Origin: Firmicutes bacterium UBA7523
GTDB lineage: Bacteria; Bacillota; Dethiobacteria; Dethiobacterales; Dethiobacteraceae
Direction: 5' to 3'
Assembly: GCA_002479415.1 (NCBI GenBank)
Contig: DLMZ01000057.1
Location: 20,198 to 28,681, forward strand
DNA: 8,484 nt
Shown here: positions 5,941-8,484 of the stretch, piece by piece
Layout of the letters: each line of letters opens with the position of its first letter
Numbering within the stretch: the first letter of the stretch is position 1
Notes under the pieces: generated by a model
Databases searched by the model: none
The model's input: only the letters and a program-made list of their open reading frames with translations
What the model was told of the DNA's origin: nothing
Made by a program: the position numbers and the translations under genes

Positions 5941-6735
5941 TTACCTCTCTTTCGCTTTAGTTTTTGCTTTGACTTGTTCCTTGTTTCCACGAACATTTTG
6001 TTTTATAGCCTGCTCTTTGGCTTGCTCGCGCTTGGGCTGCGCCGTCTCATCTCTTTGAGCTTCCCGGATATCCCGCAGTTCTTTGCGGACGGATTTCCGC
6101 TCAGGCTCAATAGTGACCTCGGCGGCTTTCCCGTTGCGCTCGAAGATAGGCTCGGACGGACGGGATTTCTCCGTCGTCGCCATTGTGGGGTTTGGGTTGT
6201 CGGGCTGCTCAGGAATTGGCTCCTGCCGGTCAGGCTTGGCCATCAGCTCATCAAGAAATGCGTCCGTGCTTTTCTCAGCAGGGCTGACTCTCGCGGCAGG
6301 TTCCTTTTCAAATTCTTTGGCTGCTTTGGTTTTTTCGATTTCACTCTTAATGCTTGCCGTATCCACGGTGGCCAGCTTGAAGCGTTCCACAATGCGGTTA
6401 ATCTTGGAAGCATCCTCGGCCCGCACCATAATATCGCACATCCCGTCCAGATTCTTTTTGTCCCGCAGAGCACAGTACAGAACACCATAGCGTTTGGCTT
6501 CCTCACAAAACTTCTTTAAATCCTCGTTGCGTACAGCAAAAACCTTCAGCTCCTTGCCGCTTCGCAAAAGCCCCTCCAAGCGGATTTTGCCTCTGGTTTT
6601 CTTCTGGTCTTTCAGAACCGCGTACAAGTAGGTAGCAAGGTTTTTTGCGCCTTCCCCGGAAAGCTTGGCAAGCACCTCAATCCCTCTAAGACTCATGTTT
6701 ACAACTTGATCTGCCGCTTCGGCTCCGCTGTTCAT
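5941..6735 (-). CDS. pcfB: PcfB family protein (DUF3801), relaxosome/coupling accessory
   Basis: A 264-residue PcfB/DUF3801 protein. PcfB of the enterococcal plasmid pCF10 is needed for transfer and helps bring the relaxase to the coupling protein. The start MNSGAEAADQVVNMSLRGIE is close to the usual family N-terminus. The folded domain covers about residues 1-130, including the conserved GEGAKNLATYLYAVLKDQKKTRGK region and KKFCEEAKRYGVLYC. From about 135 the protein is strongly charged and low-complexity, rich in Lys, Glu, Ala and Pro, and likely disordered or coiled-coil, ending in KAKTKAKER. ATG 6735 is supported by GGGAGG 9 nt upstream, inside the relaxase gene, which it overlaps by 50 bp. 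The overlap implies coupled, roughly matched synthesis of relaxase and adaptor. Confidence 0.88.
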   Translation of the reverse strand: MNSGAEAADQVVNMSLRGIEVLAKLSGEGAKNLATYLYAVLKDQKKTRGKIRLEGLLRSGKELKVFAVRNEDLKKFCEEAKRYGVLYCALRDKKNLDGMCDIMVRAEDASKINRIVERFKLATVDTASIKSEIEKTKAAKEFEKEPAARVSPAEKSTDAFLDELMAKPDRQEPIPEQPDNPNPTMATTEKSRPSEPIFERNGKAAEVTIEPERKSVRKELRDIREAQRDETAQPKREQAKEQAIKQNVRGNKEQVKAKTKAKER

Positions 6736-8074
6736 ATGCTTTTTCCTCCCTTCCTTGACGTATTTCCTCCTGGACTTTAAGCAGTTTTTGCTTCATTTCC
6801 GCAGAACGGTCCATAATGCCGGTACATAGCTTCACCTCCTTACGCAGCAGGGAAATTCTCTTGGAAAGCACGGAAATCTGCTGCTTATATGCCTCAATTT
6901 GCCCGCCATCCTTGCAGCGGCGCTTCATGTTATACAGGAATTTGCGGTCAGCAGCAAGGGACTCCATTTCCTGCTCCACCCCTTGCTGATAAGCAAAAAG
7001 CTGCTCCTTATTCTCAATATTGTGAGTGCAAAGCAGCTTTGTTTGTGCAGTAATCTGTTCCAGGTAACGAATGTCCTCACGCAACAAAAAATGCGTCCTT
7101 TTCTTGGACGCACGCTGTCTGGGCAATATGCCCATCTTATAAAGATAGTGAAAGTATAACTTCTGCAGGCCGGTGAGCTTCCTAGCCTTTTTCAGGCTGC
7201 CTTGAACAGCATACTTTTTTCGTTTAGGTTCCGGCAGTACATCATTGCGTTTCGGAGATTCGTTTTGCAGTATGCGCTGTTTTATGGCTTCCTCGGTATA
7301 GTTATCTCCCAGTGTTTTTAGACGGACAAAGCGTTCTTTGCCCGGTGGCCGCACTGCCATATATTTAACACCAGTCTTTATCTCGTAGCCTTGTTTTTGC
7401 AAAGCAGAGATAAATTGCGTAAAGGTCATGGAAGCAGAAACAGCTTTGTCAACGTCCTCGCGGACGAGTCCCCGCCAGGTAGGCCTGCCTTCCTGCCCGG
7501 ATTTCCATTCTGCATAGTGCTCAGATTTCCCCCGCCCCGGGTTATCAATAACAGACAGAGAGTATTCCCGGCACAGCCGGTCCGAAACCTGCCGCATAAC
7601 TGCATAGGTAGCGTTATTGTCGTAATACCGCTTGCCGTCCAAAAAAGACACAGAGTTTAATACAAAGTGATTATGCAGATGGTTTTTGTCAAGATGGGTG
7701 GAAACGACAACTTCAAAGCGCTCACCCCAAAGCTCCTCTGCTAGCTTAACCCCGATGGCATGGGCCGTTTCAGGAACAGCTTCCCCCGGCGCAAAAGACT
7801 GGTAGCCATGAAAGGCTAAAATGCCGTCCGTCTTTTGGAACTGCAGCTTTGTCCCGGACATCTGCTTACAGGCAATAGCCGGGTCACAGTTTATACCCGT
7901 AACATAGAGCTGCCGCTCTGTCTTATCGTTCTGCCCCGTATACTCCAGCACATTCTGCAATTCCTGAAAATCCGGACTTTTATAATCCAAATTTTCAGTT
8001 TTACCAGGGTTCGTTGTATAGTTTATTACCCTATCAAGGCGGTCTTTCACATCCCATATCGCCGTAGTTGCCAT
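6686..8074 (-). CDS. Relaxase/mobilization nuclease (MOBP-like)
   Basis: A 462-residue relaxase that would nick the origin of transfer and lead the strand into the recipient. The nuclease domain covers about residues 1-180: Tyr19 in VINYTTNPGKT is the candidate nucleophile, H89 lies in FHGYQSFAPGE, and the metal-binding histidine motif is HLDKNHLHNH (H127, H132, H134, H136). A middle region (about 200-330) contains KTGVKYMAVRPPGKERFVRLKTLG, often seen after the nuclease domain in Tn1549-type relaxases. The C-terminal third (about 330-450) is rich in Lys, Glu and Leu and looks coiled-coil. ATG 8074 has AAGGAGG 7 nt upstream and overlaps mobC by 41 bp. All expected active-site residues are present. 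Assignment to the MOBP group rests on the histidine motif and gene order. Confidence 0.93.
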   Translation of the reverse strand: MATTAIWDVKDRLDRVINYTTNPGKTENLDYKSPDFQELQNVLEYTGQNDKTERQLYVTGINCDPAIACKQMSGTKLQFQKTDGILAFHGYQSFAPGEAVPETAHAIGVKLAEELWGERFEVVVSTHLDKNHLHNHFVLNSVSFLDGKRYYDNNATYAVMRQVSDRLCREYSLSVIDNPGRGKSEHYAEWKSGQEGRPTWRGLVREDVDKAVSASMTFTQFISALQKQGYEIKTGVKYMAVRPPGKERFVRLKTLGDNYTEEAIKQRILQNESPKRNDVLPEPKRKKYAVQGSLKKARKLTGLQKLYFHYLYKMGILPRQRASKKRTHFLLREDIRYLEQITAQTKLLCTHNIENKEQLFAYQQGVEQEMESLAADRKFLYNMKRRCKDGGQIEAYKQQISVLSKRISLLRKEVKLCTGIMDRSAEMKQKLLKVQEEIRQGREEKAYEQRSRSGRSSCKHES

Positions 8075-8405
8075 TGTCGTTCCTCCTTTCCGGCGCAGTA
8101 ACAGCCGCCTGTATATCTAAAACCGCCTTTCTCAGCCGGTTGGCTTCATACTGGAACACCGTCCGGTCAATACGTCGGGTAGCGTTTGCCTTTGCAGCAA
8201 TCTGGTTCAGGTTTCTGGCAATGGCGAAAAGCTCCCGCATCATGGCGTAGTAATCCAATGGTGGAAGCTCCTTGGGCACATAGTCGTTGATAAGGGTGCG
8301 CAGGTAGCTCTCCCGAGAAAGCCCAGCTTTTTTAGCACTGGCATGAAGCCGTGTATTTTCCTCTTCATTCAGCCATACCTGAACACGAATACTGCGTTTT
8401 CTCAT
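8034..8405 (-). CDS. mobC: MobC-like relaxosome accessory protein
   Basis: A 123-residue MobC-family protein. Residues 4-40 (RSIRVQVWLNEEENTRLHAS and KKAGLSRESYLRTLI) have the ribbon-helix-helix pattern. This would bind the origin of transfer and help the relaxase melt or nick it. NLNQIAAKANA (65-75) is the recognisable MobC motif, followed by a helical segment to about residue 103. The tail RRNDNGNYGDMGCERPP is encoded where the gene overlaps the relaxase start. ATG 8405 is chosen because GAAGGAG is 8 nt upstream and the protein then begins at the DNA-binding strand. An in-frame start at 8459 would add 18 residues and lie in the U-run/hairpin region. It is the first gene of the operon in this window. 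Confidence 0.85.
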   Translation of the reverse strand: MRKRSIRVQVWLNEEENTRLHASAKKAGLSRESYLRTLINDYVPKELPPLDYYAMMRELFAIARNLNQIAAKANATRRIDRTVFQYEANRLRKAVLDIQAAVTAPERRNDNGNYGDMGCERPP

Positions 8406-8413
8406 AAATACGG

Positions 8414-8420
8414 CTCCTTC
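8414..8420 (-). promoter_or_regulatory. Ribosome binding site that fixes the mobC start
   Basis: GAAGGAG on the minus strand, 8 nt before ATG 8405. It supports the 123-residue form over a longer frame that begins inside the upstream terminator-like element. Confidence 0.7.
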
Positions 8421-8444
8421 CGCTTTAATGTCCACTCTTTTTTT

Positions 8445-8472
8445 AAAAAAAACCGCCACAATTGCGGCAGTT
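8445..8472 (-). terminator. Intrinsic terminator or leader attenuator upstream of mobC
   Basis: In minus-strand RNA the arms AACUGCCGC and GUGGCGGUU pair over 9 bp, with two G-U wobbles and an AAUU loop, and run straight into six more U (eight in the full run). In plus-strand RNA the same two positions become C-A mismatches and no U-run follows, so the element works in one direction only. It would end transcription arriving from genes right of the window, or act as an attenuator in a long mobC leader. No convincing promoter was seen between it and mobC, a gap of about 40 bp. Confidence 0.65.
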
Positions 8473-8484
8473 CAAACATATGGC

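Noticed and set aside
5743..6519. A 258-codon plus-strand open frame
   Set aside because: It lies entirely opposite the ArdC-like and pcfB genes, crosses their junction and has no ribosome binding site. Its phenylalanine/leucine-rich composition is what the antisense of lysine/glutamate-rich genes gives.
8405..8459. N-terminal extension of MobC from 8459
   Set aside because: It would translate through the U-run and terminator stem and has no ribosome binding site, whereas the ATG at 8405 has a clear one.
1..8484. CRISPR array, tRNA, insertion sequence or integrase
   Set aside because: No regularly spaced repeats, cloverleaf sequence, transposase or tyrosine/serine recombinase motifs were seen on either strand.

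Overview
This window is the core transfer region of an integrative and conjugative element (conjugative transposon) of the Tn1549/CTn type, which is common in Firmicutes and especially Clostridia. The evidence is the gene order MobC-like accessory protein, MOBP-type relaxase, PcfB-like protein, ArdC-like protein, VirD4/TraG coupling ATPase, Maff2, TrbL/CD0411-like membrane protein, PrgI and VirB4. Strong AGGAGG-type ribosome binding sites stand before nearly every gene, with occasional GTG and TTG starts, and the base composition is intermediate. All of this fits a low-to-mid-GC Gram-positive anaerobe; the species cannot be named from the sequence.

Almost everything is on the minus strand, so the transfer operon reads from right to left. 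At the right edge (8445-8472) is an intrinsic terminator or attenuator, followed by mobC (8405-8034), the relaxase (8074-6686) and pcfB (6735-5941), all three overlapping. Next come an ArdC-like protein (5934-5044), an unrecognised 63-residue protein (5028-4837) and the coupling protein VirD4 (4850-3075). The secretion-channel genes follow: a Maff2 small membrane protein (3070-2771), a perfect 11-bp-arm hairpin (2736-2759) and a TrbL/CD0411-like polytopic protein (2708-1869). Past the interruption described below are PrgI (1279-914) and the first 307 codons of VirB4 (921 to beyond the left edge).

The least expected part is 1321-1872. Between the TrbL-like gene and prgI sit two small genes that are not core secretion components. 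One is a GTG-start, 65-residue protein resembling Spo0E-family aspartyl-phosphate phosphatases (minus strand). The other is a TTG-start, 89-residue protein with three likely membrane segments on the plus strand, the only convincing plus-strand gene here. They are divergent from a shared 84-bp intergenic region that holds an inverted repeat and a possible promoter. The plus-strand gene ends exactly against the TrbL-like gene, the two stop codons sharing the palindrome TTAA.

Functionally, MobC and the relaxase would process the origin of transfer, VirD4 (with PcfB as likely adaptor) would deliver the relaxosome, and Maff2, TrbL-like, PrgI and VirB4 would form the mating channel. The ArdC-like protein may protect single-stranded DNA on entry. 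The Spo0E-like and membrane proteins may adjust host physiology or donor/recipient behaviour; this last part is inference. No tRNA, rRNA, CRISPR array, insertion sequence or integrase is visible.
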